A stretch of DNA of 64,000 nucleotides from the NCBI GenBank assembly GCA_019054805.1, contig JAHQIY010000008.1, positions 4,511,501-4,575,500 of the forward strand. The letters are read 5' to 3'. A program made the position numbers and the translations under genes. The notes beneath the pieces are model-generated. The model was not told where the DNA came from, made no database searches, and saw nothing but the letters and a program-made list of their open reading frames with translations. Below are positions 10,289 through 21,700 of this stretch, piece by piece; position 1 is the first letter of the stretch; every line of letters begins with the position of its first letter. Source of the DNA: Brachionus manjavacas. Lineage: Eukaryota > Rotifera > Eurotatoria > Ploima > Brachionidae.

Positions 10289-12839
10289 ATGAATAATTTT
10301 ATGACAAATTTAGTCGATTCTCAATATTTAAAATCACGAAATCGAGAACAAACAACTAAATCTCGAAAAAAAATGAAAATGCTTTCTCAAGGTATTAAGT
10401 TAGTGGAAGAAAAAGCAATATTGGATCATTCAAATAACCAAAACGAATATGAAAAAGAGGATGAATTATTTACAGTTCAAGATAATAGCATTTTAAACCT
10501 AGATAATTCGATTAGCAGTAAAAATTCAGAATCCTCATTCTATGACAATAATGAGAGTGATGAAAGCGAAGATGATTACACAACAGGTGAAAGCTTTCTA
10601 TATTCAGGTTCAAATTTAATGGTTAGTGAATTTATGGATCTATTTTTCAATATTAGACAGAAACACAACTTATCTGATTCGGCATCAAATGATTTACTAA
10701 AATTCATTAAAATCATTCTTCCAGAAAAAAATAATTGTCCTAAAACTCATTTAAATCTAGAAAAAAAAATTTTTAATGAACAAAATTCTATTAATTATTT
10801 GGTATGTAATAATTGCGACAAATTATTTGATTCACAAGTTACTTTTTCCGAAAAAAAACAAACTTGTATAGATTGTGACAGTTTTGAAAACTTAATATTT
10901 TTAGGTAAGCTGAAATATTAAATAATGATAAAATTTAATTTATTTTAAAGGCCTGTGGATAAATGATGCTCAGCCTAATTATAAAATTTTTTACACAAAG
11001 TGTATTGAGAAGCTTGATTTTCTAATGAAAAGAGTTCTTGTTTTTGATAGTAAATTTGCATTAAATAAATTTTGAATTTTTATTTCCTATTTCAAATTAA
11101 ACAAGACAAAAAGTTCAAAATTAGAATTCAATCTTTGATTTTTGATTTACCTGCAAAAGCTAGTGCACTAAATATTAAACAATTCAATGGGGAATACGGG
11201 TGTATAGCGTGCTATCACAAAGGCCTTTTTCCTCATATGTTAAGAACTTGAATTTATCCTCCTCAAGACGTATTTTTAATTTTAGCTTAATATAAAATTA
11301 TTAAAATTAACTTTTCGTAGTTAATACTCAAGACAAAAAATGATTATGAAAAATTCAGTCATATTGCTGAGATTTTGAATGAACCGATATTTGGAATTTA
11401 TGGAAAAAGCTGTTTTCATCATTTAATTTCTATACCTGAACAAGTGCCATTTGATTATATGCATCTTGTTCTCTCAGGTCATACAAAATGGCTTTTAAAG
11501 CAGTTTTTTTTCGAAAAAGACAATTATTCTTATATTGGTTGTAAAAAAATTTAAACTTTAAAAATTTTTAATAAATTTTTTATTTCAGGTAATCGTTTAA
11601 CTGAAATTAATCATATTATTTCAAAGCACCCAGTTCCAAATTGTCTGACACGGAAATTTCCTAAAATCCAGAAGAATATTTGCTTTAAATCTTCTGAGTT
11701 AAAGATATTTATTTTTCATTTAGCTCTACCTTTGCTTAGAAACTTTTTACCAGATTCATATTGGTATTTATTATGTCTATATTTTTTTCCATCCGAGTAC
11801 TCTACGAACCAGTAGACACTGCTGAAGAAATTGACAAAGCCAAAAAATTATTTGATATTTATTTCAAACAAATCGAAAATTTTTTTGGAGAAAAAGCATA
11901 CACATACACTTTACACGCACACAAGCATTAATTTGAACAAGTCAAATATCATGGACCCGTAAAGTGTCATTCGCAGTTTGTATATGAAGTATAAATTTTT
12001 TTTTTATCGTTGACAATCATTCTTCAAGTTAAATCAATTATGCTAAGCAATAATCTTTATAATTAATTATTAGATAATTGAATGAAGACAAATAAATTGA
12101 CATTAATTGAATAATATTTAAAAGGACTCTGAACTTTTGAAATGTGAAATAGGTTGGTTAAAAGAAAAAAAGTCTAAAGTTCAAAATAAATGCTTGTTAA
12201 ATTATTAGATTTTTATGTTTATTTTTTGAAATTCAAATTAGTTCTGAGCAGTTTATCAAAAAAAATGGAATATAATTAACTTTATATCTATTAATAAATT
12301 TGATTTAAACAAAAAATTTTTTTAAGGGAGCGCTATTTAATATCAAAAATTTGATCAAAGGAAGCCGTGGCTATCTTCATCAAGTATCAAGAAAAATTTT
12401 TTTAAAAAAAAAACTCCATGATAACAAAAATATTAAAAATTTATCTCTTCAAAATTTTAACGAAAAATTTATCAATTCCAAAGAAGGTTCATCTTTCGAC
12501 ATTGAACTGATAAATCCGTTTCAAAAAGAAAGTTTAGATAATGATATATTTACAAATTTTCAAAAAAGTCATGGAAAAACAATCGATAATAATTTATTTA
12601 TTTGTTCCGATAGATGTTTAATAAAAGGAAGAATTTTCCATGCATTATCTTATAATCGAAAAGGTAATTTGGATAATTATACAGTTTTTTTTGAGACAAA
12701 AAGCTCGGAATTGGTCGGCCAAATAATCAAATTTTTTGAATTTGAGACAAAAATATATGCGATAATGAATTTATTTGAAAAAGTCGAGAGCGTGGATTTA
12801 AAAAATATATTATTTTTCAAAAATAATGAACACTTTTAA
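10289..12839 (+). pseudogene. EnSpm/CACTA (TNP2-like) transposase, decayed
   Basis: The pieces line up with animal EnSpm-type transposases. Residues 1-205 (10289-10904) have an acidic Ser-rich N-terminus and a C-x-x-C...C-x-x-C zinc-binding region. After a 10905-10951 intron comes a GLWINDAQPN block, then a DLPAKASALN...FNGEYGC-x-x-C block near 11140-11215, FDYMHLVLSG near 11450 and a C-terminal H-x-x-R block (12351-12839). Stops interrupt it near 11071 and 11250, and frame shifts occur between blocks. The segment expected between the zinc region and GLW, which should hold part of the catalytic core, is missing. The gene is therefore internally deleted and inactive. Confidence 0.7.
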
Positions 12840-12922
12840 ATTAATTGTTTCTAAGCTTATCTATGAATATGAACATGATTAAAAAAAATTTAAGCTGAAA
12901 TTCAAATTTCAATTTTATTAAG

Positions 12923-14290
12923 ATGTCAGGAAACGATTTCGTTTGTGTTTATTTCAAGAAAGATAATACATTCACTGTTTATCATGATACAAAAAATAAG
13001 CTTCAACAATGCAAATCAGCAAAATTTAAATTTGAAAATAATTGGATAACCGGCGAGAAAGTCACACGAGGTATTAAATTAAATTTTTTAAATTTTTTTG
13101 ATGCTTAATTAAGTTTTTTTTTTTATACTTTATAAAGGTTCTTTTAGACATTGTAATAAATTTGTATCAAAATTAAATGAAGGTACAATTGAAACCGACA
13201 TCGAAGAAACCGATTTTGAATATAGAGAAGATACACAGTTAAAGAGAAGTTTTAGATTATTTTAGATTGTAAACCAAATTATAATTTTTTTTTCTAAAGA
13301 AGGCATGTTAAATAGCAATAACCAAATTCTCAAGGATCTTAGCTATTAAAAAATTTTTCAGAAAAAATCAAAAGCAAGTCAATTAAGGTAGCTGATCTCG
13401 ATAAAACAGTTATTAGTGATTTTGATCCTACGTCATCTGATAATGAATCCTCAAGCGATCAAATTTATCCAAATTCTTCCAAGCAATCCTGTTCAAAGCC
13501 ATTAACTTATCAGTCTACTCCAAATAGCAAAACAACCCATGATACAGAAGCTTCTACAGAATTTTCTGCCTCAGCCAGTTGTCCTAGAAGTAAATCAAGT
13601 CCGAAGAAAGCTAGTCAAAGTGGCACGAATTTCCTAGAAGATAAAATTTTAAAGATTGAAAAAAATGTTTCTGAAATTCTGGAAATTTTGAAAAGAAATA
13701 AAAAAGTCAACAATTATCCTACAGAAATCGTAAGAGTTTTCTTTAAAATTTTCTTAAACAATTTAATTTACTTAACTTATTATTAATATTTTATTTAATT
13801 CATTCTCAAATTTTAAACCAAACTAAGCTGTTCGTGATAAGTCTGGTTAGATATAAATATTAATTTTAAATAAAAATGAGTTAACATATAAACAAACATC
13901 GTTTAATTTTTTTATCCAAATTTTTATCAAATAATGTATTATTTAGATGTTCAATGGGAAAAATCTTTTAAATGTAAGAGCTTCAAATCAAACATCTCTT
14001 GTTTCGATAATTATGGATATTCTTTTTACACATGAATAACAAAATAATGGACTAGTGATTAAAGTTAAATCAACAGCTAAAAGAAGTCAGCTTGAACCGT
14101 CAAGGGTTCAACTTTTAAAAGGTAAGAGAAATTATTTTCTAAATACAAGTGATTTTTTTTTTCTAAAATAGATGCTTTTATGATAAAATATCAAATCCCA
14201 GAAAATAAAATTGAAGACACATGGTATTCAGTGGGAAAAATTGCTAACAGAAGGTGTTATGATGCTGCCAAACGTCAAATCAAAGCATAA
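12923..14290 (+). pseudogene. Second ORF of the EnSpm-like element, BEN-domain-like protein
   Basis: There are five exons by splice logic: from the ATG at 12923 to about 13069, then about 13138-13246, 13363-13729, a piece from 13948 and a last exon from 14172 to the stop at 14290. The middle is Ser-rich and acidic, followed by a short predicted coiled helix (KILKIEKNVSEILEIL). The C-terminus has an L-V-S-I-I-M-D-I-L-F stretch, then R-S-Q-L-E-P-S-R and W-Y-S-V-G-K-I, in the order seen in BEN domains, which bind DNA or chromatin. One in-frame TAA after ILFTHE suggests recent decay. Animal transposons of this class can carry a non-transposase ORF; the BEN assignment is by eye. Confidence 0.5.
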
Positions 14291-14654
14291 TTTTTTTTAT
14301 TTTTTTTTGTTCGATATTGTAAGTTTATCTATTTTTATACGCATTTAGACAATTTGAATAATTTTTATTAGCCAGGTTTAAAAGTTTTGTAAAAATTTAA
14401 ATATTAAATTATGTTAATCTCTTTTTTTTGCTTGTTTTTTAAAATCAAATTATAATACATTAAAGTCTATTTTTTTTATTAGAATTTAATTGAACCAAAA
14501 ATTATATTAAATATTTTAAATAAATTTATATAAAAATGAAATTTTTTAATTAATTTTTTTTATAAAAAGTTTAATTAAAACCATACTCATAATAAAACTC
14601 AAATAATTTTATATCATCAGATTCTATTTTTTTAGATCTTCATTAGAATAAAAT

Positions 14655-14815
14655 GAGAAGCTCTGTAGAAGCTCTGGAGATGCTCTGGAGAAGCTCTGGA
14701 GATGCTCTGGAGATGCTCTGGAGATGCTCTGGAGATGCTCTGGAGAAGCTCTGGAGATGCTCTGGAGATGCTCTGGAGAAGCTCTGGAGATGCTCTTGAG
14801 AAGCTTTGGAAAAGC
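14655..14815 (+). repeat. 12-bp tandem repeat (GCTCTGGAGATG)
   Basis: About 13 units of GCTCTGGAGAWG lie just inside the right end of the EnSpm-like element, degenerating at both edges. Being a multiple of three, the array gives long repetitive ORFs in several frames that are not genes. Confidence 0.9.
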
Positions 14816-14939
14816 TCACGCGAATCTTCATACACTTTTTCTCATGAGATCTCATCTGAATCTCATTTCTTTCGCGATGAATTCGACATTGCATCTCAGT
14901 TAGATCTACTATGAGATATAAATGAGAACAAGACCTGGG

Positions 14940-15740
14940 GTATATTGGTCGAAATAGGAATAAAACTGGATATACAGTTCCAATCTTGGATGAAGCAGTG
15001 ACCCTTAAAGAAACTGTTGAAGAAAAAGACCTTGGTGTTGTTATCTCTAATGACCTTAAATGGAATGAACAATGTTCGTCTGCGGCATTTAAAGCCAACA
15101 GAGTATTAGGTCAAATCAGGAATGCATTCGTATGTTTGGACTAAGAAACTTTTAAACTTTTATACATTTGGGCTTGTCAGACTGCATCTTGAATACGTTG
15201 TAAGTATCTTGAACCCTTCAACGAAAGCAAGCATAAACATAGTCGAAAGAGTCCAAAGAATAGCGACAAAGCTAGTCCAATGTTTGAAGGAAAAGTCGTA
15301 TCAAGAAAGGCTAATGGCGTTGGACTAAATGAGCTTAGAAGACCGTAGAACAAGAGGAGATCTTATTCAAATGTTCAAAATAGTCAACCACCATGGGAAT
15401 ATTAACCTAATGAAAGGTGTGAACCTGCCTACAAGTTTGAATCTGAAACTGAGAAGAAAACATAACATGAAGCTGGAGAAAGAAATATGCAAACAAGCTA
15501 CATCAAGATATAGCTTTCTGATCAACAGAGTGGTTTCAAAGTGGAATGCTCTATCACAAAGTGTTGTCAACTAAGCGACAGTTAATGGCTTTAAAGCGGG
15601 TATCGACAGAGAATTGTTTGATATTGAACAAAGAAAGAAATGAAAGACTGTCACAGCTCTTATAGAGCTAAATGCCTGAAGGCGTTAATATAGATTTCTA
15701 TACTGCAGTCTCATAACTACTTCTCCTACTAATAATAAAA
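14940..15740 (+). pseudogene. LINE fragment, 3' part of the element split at 9492
   Basis: The frames, broken by stops and shifts, give HIGRN, VTLKETVEEKDLGVVI, RLHLEYVVSILNP and RRTRGDLIQMFKIV, then an F-L-I-N-R-V-V-S-K-W-N-A-L block. This is the C-terminal region of a jockey/CR1-like LINE ORF2. The 3' end has a small stem (GCCTGAAGGC) at about 15672-15684. Stops near 15325 and 15570 show that it is dead. Confidence 0.75.
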
Positions 15741-15754
15741 AATAAAAATGAATC

Positions 15755-15807
15755 TTATTGTTACTCTGGCATTAAAGCCTGGAACTTTAATGCCAGAATA
15801 ACAATAA
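15755..15807. repeat. Strong hairpin: 23-bp stem, 7-nt loop
   Basis: The arms TTATTGTTACTCTGGCATTA(AAG) and their reverse complement pair with one mismatch across the loop CCTGGAA. It lies just downstream of the LINE 3' end. Confidence 0.8.
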
Positions 15808-16918
15808 CAGAATAACAATCTATATTTTGAATATCAATTTTCAATCTAAAATTTACATTTTTAGATTTTTGATGCAATACAGTAAATATTTGAAAAACAA
15901 AAATAGTGAAGTTAGGATTATTTTTAATAATCAATTACAAAACTAACTAATAGTGTCAATCATATTTAAAACATACTCATTTTTTATTTATTGGAAACAA
16001 ATTAACTAAATTGAAACAATTCTACTTGAAAATAAAATCATAAAATTATTAATTCAAATAAAACCAATTTTTAAATGTAAAAGTCAAATTTTGTTCCTCA
16101 TTTATCGTTTAGCCTATAAATTTAGATCTCACTTTTTTCCAAATATACCATTTTAAGGAAATATGTCTTTATTAGAAGAAATTCCAAACAATATCTCATT
16201 TGAGCCTCTTCAAGCCAATAACTAGCAATAAAACTAGAAGAAAAGGTAAAATCTATTTGCCTTTTTGTAGTTTTCGAACCCTGTTATTAGGTAAAGATCA
16301 CCTTACGAGTCCTTTTGAGAATAACTTAAAAGCATGCAAGCGTGCAACTGAGAATCTCACTTGGGATCTTATGTGGTATCAATGTGTTAGATGCGAAATT
16401 AGACTTAAAATTGTTCCAAAAATTGAAATATTGTTCTGGTTTGGAACGCCATTGAGTCTATAGCAAAACAAGCGCGGTAGAAATGCCGAATCAAAAAATA
16501 AAATAAATTGCTAATTATTTTTGTATTAAAATATATTTTTTGTTTGTATTATTTTATTTTTGTAACAATTTTAACATATTTACTCTGTATTTAATTAAAT
16601 AAAATATCAGAAAATAAAATTATACCTAACATCAGTATTTTTTTTAAATGCAAGAAAATAACATAACTGATAATTAAATGCCAAATATTTTTGACAGAAA
16701 CATTTTTTTTCTTTAAATGACCACTTTTTCAAATTACTGATGAGAAAAAATTGAATTCTAAAACATTAATAAAAATGCAAAATAAAGAATATTCTTTCAA
16801 AGATTTTTCATTCATAAAATGATTTTTAATTTAAAAATTTCTTAAAAGAAACGTTTAATTTTAATATTTTTGGTATTAAAACAGATTGGCACTTTTTATT
16901 TATTTTTGCCTTTACTGG
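15808..16918 (+). other. Non-coding stretch with one unrecognised open frame (about 16185-16463)
   Basis: Within this AT-rich stretch one plus-strand frame is open for about 90 codons and is less A/T-biased. It includes a C-x-x-C (YQCVRCEIR) and ends with FWFGTPLSL. I do not recognise it. It could be a scrap of a mobile element or an exon. The rest holds nothing I can identify. Confidence 0.25.
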
Positions 16919-17190
16919 TTTTCCTAGGACTCATTGATTTTTTAAGCTCACGGACAGTAATTCTGATTTAGGTAATTTTAAAATTTCGTATAAATTATCA
17001 ATGCTAATGGTTCGAGGTTGTCGAGGAATATAGTGGCTCGTGGTCTGAAAACACAGCTAAAGTATCGGTTACCTCTACTCCGGTAGGAGCATTTTTCTCT
17101 ATAATTCGAATTGCGTATACGTGTACTGTTCTAATTAGTTTGTATTTGATTCTTAGCTTTTTAAAGATCTGAAATGAGAACAGGATTCAA
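16919..17190 (-). pseudogene. Unrecognised coding remnant
   Basis: On the minus strand a TTTCAG acceptor near 17181 is followed by about 50 open codons (VHVYAIRIIEKNAP...DTLAVFSDHEPLY). The reading continues in another frame as PRQPRTISIDNLYEILKLPK. One indel near 17025 would join them. The composition is clearly protein-like compared with its surroundings. I cannot name the family. It may be a dead gene or transposon cargo. Confidence 0.35.
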
Positions 17191-18706
17191 AGACTAATGT
17201 CGTTAGTAAAAATAAAAAAAGAAGTATTTGTGTATTAAAAAAAAAAAAAAAAAATTTATTTTTAATGATGTAATTTAAAATATGTTTGTTTGTTTTTATT
17301 ATTATTGTTTTAACTGGGCAGAAGGAGCTTCACTTCGTTTGTGCAGTATGCACTCTTTTCGAATGTTAGCTCGAAGCCTTTTTGAATAAAAATACCTATT
17401 ATAAAAAAAGTTCAAAATTCTCGAATAAATTTGAGCAAGTTGAAGATTATTTTGATAAAAAATTAAAGACGAAGAAGGATTTGAATAAAAAATTGGTGAA
17501 TTTAAGCAATTTATTAAAGATTCTTAAGATGAAAGATGATTTATTGAAATTTTAATATTAGTTAATTTAGTGTTGAATAGCGGTCTTACTGGTCCCATAT
17601 TCTTGAATTTTTTAATGTCTTTTTAAAGATAAAAAATTTAGGATATTATGAGAAATTTTTTTTTTAATTGAAAATAATGAAATTTAAATATTTTTTTCGA
17701 ATGAACTAAAATTTTTTAATCATTGAATTTCATTAAATTTTACAGACTTTTAACAATTTCGAACGAAAAAATTTTAATATTTTTTAATCTTTTTTAACTA
17801 AAAAGAATATAATATCAGCTAAAAATCCCTAATTTTGTTATTTTAGATAAAAATTCATTTAGTCCAAACCCAAGTGAAATTTGCTTATATTTAAATATAT
17901 TTCCTTTAAACCAAAGCTCACAAAGTCAAAAACAAATGTTTTATTTTATAAGCATGCAAATGATGATTCAAAAAAAGTAGGGTTAATTACCTTTGAATTA
18001 GAAATTTCTAATAATTAATTACTAGCATTAACTTGTAGTTTTGTAATTTAAAAGCAACAACTGTTCAAAAAATACTCAAATTTAATCAGGAAAGATAAGT
18101 ATTTTTGATTTGCATTCAAAGACAATCTTTGGGTACTTAACTTGGAGTTGAATGAATTTGGATGCAAAACTTGTTGAGCCTTGTTTAAATAGCAAATTTT
18201 TCAAAATAATGTGTCTATAAATAAAACTAGTTTTTAAACTAAACTTATCTCTAAGTTTAATCAATCTTACATATTTGGGTCAACTAAAACTATTTTTATC
18301 TGTTTATAAAATTTTATTAATACTCATATTTTAAAAATTCTTTTTTGGCATCATTTGCTTGCAATTTTTTTTCTATTAATATAGTGGCACTTACACGATT
18401 CATTTGAACTGCAAAATCAAATGCAAAATGCAAATCTAAATAAAAAATTAACTAAAGTAAAATTATTCATTTTGTTTTTATTTTATGCTAAAGACACGTT
18501 TTAAACGATATACCAAATAACTTGCTTTTTTTTATTTAAAAAAAAACTCAAATTCTTTCGCCTTATTTCGTAATTATTTCCAAGCTTCTATTGCCAAAAT
18601 TGAACTGCTATTTCAGGAGAAAAAATCATTCATTTAGATGAACTAATTAGCTATCTACTGTAATATTTAAATTCGTAAAAAAATATTTACGAAAAAATCG
18701 AAAATA
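17191..18706. other. AT-rich intergenic upstream of exportin-T
   Basis: There is an 18-A run at about 17238-17255 and a TTATTATTATTG tract near 17300 that may be retroelement tails. Otherwise no gene is seen. Confidence 0.4.
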
Positions 18707-21700
18707 ATGAGACAATTTTTAGAAATAATAAATTTGTTGTCCAACCCGACTGCCATTTTACCAAACAGTGACCAACAAAAAGTAAAACCATTGCAAATCT
18801 TTTGAAATAAATAAAAATTTGGCTATTTTTTTAGTTAATCCACGAATTTGAGCGCTTAAAGGAGTCTGAAAGTGGATGGAAAGAGTGTGTAGAGTTTCTG
18901 CTATCTGATGACGCATTGTAAGTTAAAATTTGAACATATTGATACCAAAATTTTCAATTATTTGAATAATTTATTCTAAGTTTGTTTTAAAATTTTTGAT
19001 TGTTATCTAATTTTAAAATTTAAACATTGAGAAAAAACAAAATTAAAAATATATTATGAATTTTTAGGGAAAATATTAAAATTTTGTTTATTAAAATTTG
19101 AATAAGTTTTTCTTAAACAAAAATTTTGATTTTGATTAGCTTTGATTTATTCTCACTAAATTAAAATTTATGAATTTTTGAATTTTTTTACGTAATTCTA
19201 CAATTAATAAATAAAAATACTCAAAGTTGTTGTTTTTATTTTCCTTATACGTGTTTTTGATTTCTTTTTGATTCGATTATTCCCAAATTCTAAAAATTGA
19301 TTTCTCGAGGCATAGCAAAAAAAATTATCTCAAAATTTTGACTTAAATATTTATTCGTTTTACTATATGGCTAAAATTGAAAATTCTTTTTTCAGATTTT
19401 TCAATTTCGTTTTAATCTCACTGATTTAATATCAGAAACGGTTTACTGTAATCAAGAGAGGAAAATATTTAAAAAAATGCTCATAAATTTTTATTTTTAT
19501 TTATTTCAATTAATTCCAGGTACTTTATAAAATCTTCACATTTATTTACACAATAATTTTTATCACAAAATGTCATCAATTAATGTTTTCAATTAGGAAT
19601 CAATATTATTTAAAGCTCTTTCCAAAAAAGACCCAATTGCTAAATTTTAATGATTTTTATTTTCTGAAAAGATAATTTAAATACGGAAGAACAGCGTAAA
19701 CTTTTTTATGCCTAAGACACGCTAAAAAAAGGGGTTTATTTCGAGTCAGAGAAAAAACTAAAAATTTAGGGATTGTGTTATAAAAAAAAATTAAATATAC
19801 TTTATTAAAGTTTTATTTAAATTAATTTAGATACATTTTTTGAATAAATTCAATTGTTTATTAATTTAAGGAATGATCAAACAAAATTTTTTTGCATGCA
19901 AGTAATAGAAAACTATCTGAAGACTCGCTATAAAAGTAACAATGTACCTCAAACTGATCAAGATTTAGTGAAAAAATTCATGTCATATTGGCTGCACAGT
20001 CAACTCAATCGAAAGGCAAATGAAAAAAATTTTCTTAACAAAAAGGCAGCTCAACTTTTTGCACTTGTGTCCCTAATCGACTTTCCGAATCGATGGCAGA
20101 ACTTTTTCACCGACTTGATGGTAACATGCCAGTGGAGCATCGGAAATGCTGATTTTTATCTCAAATGCTTGATGGCCATACACTCGGAAATAGTTGATCG
20201 CGAAATACCCCATACCCCGGAAGAGCTTAATTTGATCACCTATTACAAAGATTCGATTCGCAAACATTGCGTTAATGAGCTTGTTGAATCCTGGTACCTT
20301 TTGCTCAAAGAGCATTCGACCAAAAATCCTGAGATAACTTGCCAGACTTTGGAGGTAATCGGCGCCTACATTTCTTGGATAGAAATAAATTTGATTGTCA
20401 ACTCTCGTTTTTTGGAATTTTTTTCCTATGCCTTGACCAATTCGGATTTACGCGAAACGGCATGTGGATGCCTTGAGGAAATAATTGACAAAGGCATGGA
20501 TTTTGGTGCTAAATTAAAATTAATTGATTATTTATGGACAAATGTGATACACCAAAATGCCCTTATGCTTGAGCATCAAATCTCGCTACACAATAATGAA
20601 GAGGATAATTGTGACTATCTGCTCCAATTTGGCAAATTGTTGAACACAATTGGTTCGAATTTGTTCATGGGATGGCAAAAAATGTCCAAAAAAGAGCCTG
20701 AATTAGCTTTACAATTTTTTCAAAGTATCGAAAATAAAATTCCGTTTGCTCTTCGACTTCTAAATCACTCGGACGATGATATATCCGAATGTGTTTCCGA
20801 GTTTTGTATGAATTATATAAGCATCTTGAAAATAAACAAAATTCAAACTAGAGAGCAACAATCAAACATTGAGGTAAATAAGATGAATTAAATGTTTTAT
20901 TTATAACAATTTTTTGATTTAGAGTATGCTTGGTATCGTAATTAATAAAACCAAATATGACCCTTCATTTAATTTTGATAATGAAGTAAGAATTTTTTAT
21001 ATATATTAAAATTTCACTTTTTACTATCAAATGGAAAATTTTCTATTTTATTTTGACACAAGATATTGATCAGCCCATTATATCTAAGATTAAATTTATC
21101 TTTCTCAAAAGCTTTTTTCGTTATTCCTTAATACATTTAACATTTAACATTTAAAAATTCATTAATATAATGATAGCTTAATTCTAATGTAGTTAACAAA
21201 ATACTAGATAATTTTGTTTTTTTTTTCTGAAAATTAACAAAATCATAAAATTTTTTTATTTAAGGATCCAAAAGTATGTATAAAAAAATTTTAATTTCAT
21301 TTTTCTGGGAATTTAAATTTAAATTTCGTAAAAACAATAAGGGATAAAAAATTTAAAAAAATTCATTTTTTTCTTTATTTAAATCAATTCGAATTTCTGA
21401 AAGTTAAAAAAATAAAATACTATTTAAATATAAATCTTTTTAAAATAAAAAGAATTCAACTTTTTTTTCAACTTTTGATTAACTCAAATTTTGGGAATCC
21501 AAATAAAGTAATTAAAAAAAAAGCAATATTATATAATTTTCTATTCTAAAATTAAATTTAGGTGCTGCTCTAATTTTCTTACTGTAATTAAAGCCTAAAT
21601 GAAAGGATTAATTTCGTATTCACACTGGTCAACCCTTGTTCTGCCAAATTTTAATTTTTTACTAAAAAACTGAGTAAAATTCTAGCAGTATTTTTATTTT

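Larger units (their letters stand above)
9493..14939 (+). mobile_element. EnSpm/CACTA-like DNA transposon inserted in a LINE
   Basis: The element is about 5.45 kb. Its ends are imperfect inverted repeats, CCCACTTCTTATTCTCATTT on the left and CCCAGGTCTTGTTCTCATTT as the right end read inward, followed by GAGATCT-type subterminal words. The flanking LINE reading resumes across it, so both edges are well fixed. The flanks fit a 2-bp GT duplication (9491-9492 and 14940-14941). Inside are a decayed transposase gene, a second spliced ORF with a BEN-like C-terminus, and a 12-bp tandem repeat near the right end. The class is assigned from the transposase motifs; the termini alone are not diagnostic. 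Confidence 0.8.

Noticed and set aside
14632..15098. Long repetitive ORFs on both strands (SRASPELLQSI and similar)
   Set aside because: They are translations of the 12-bp tandem array, whose unit length is a multiple of three, and run into LINE sequence antisense.
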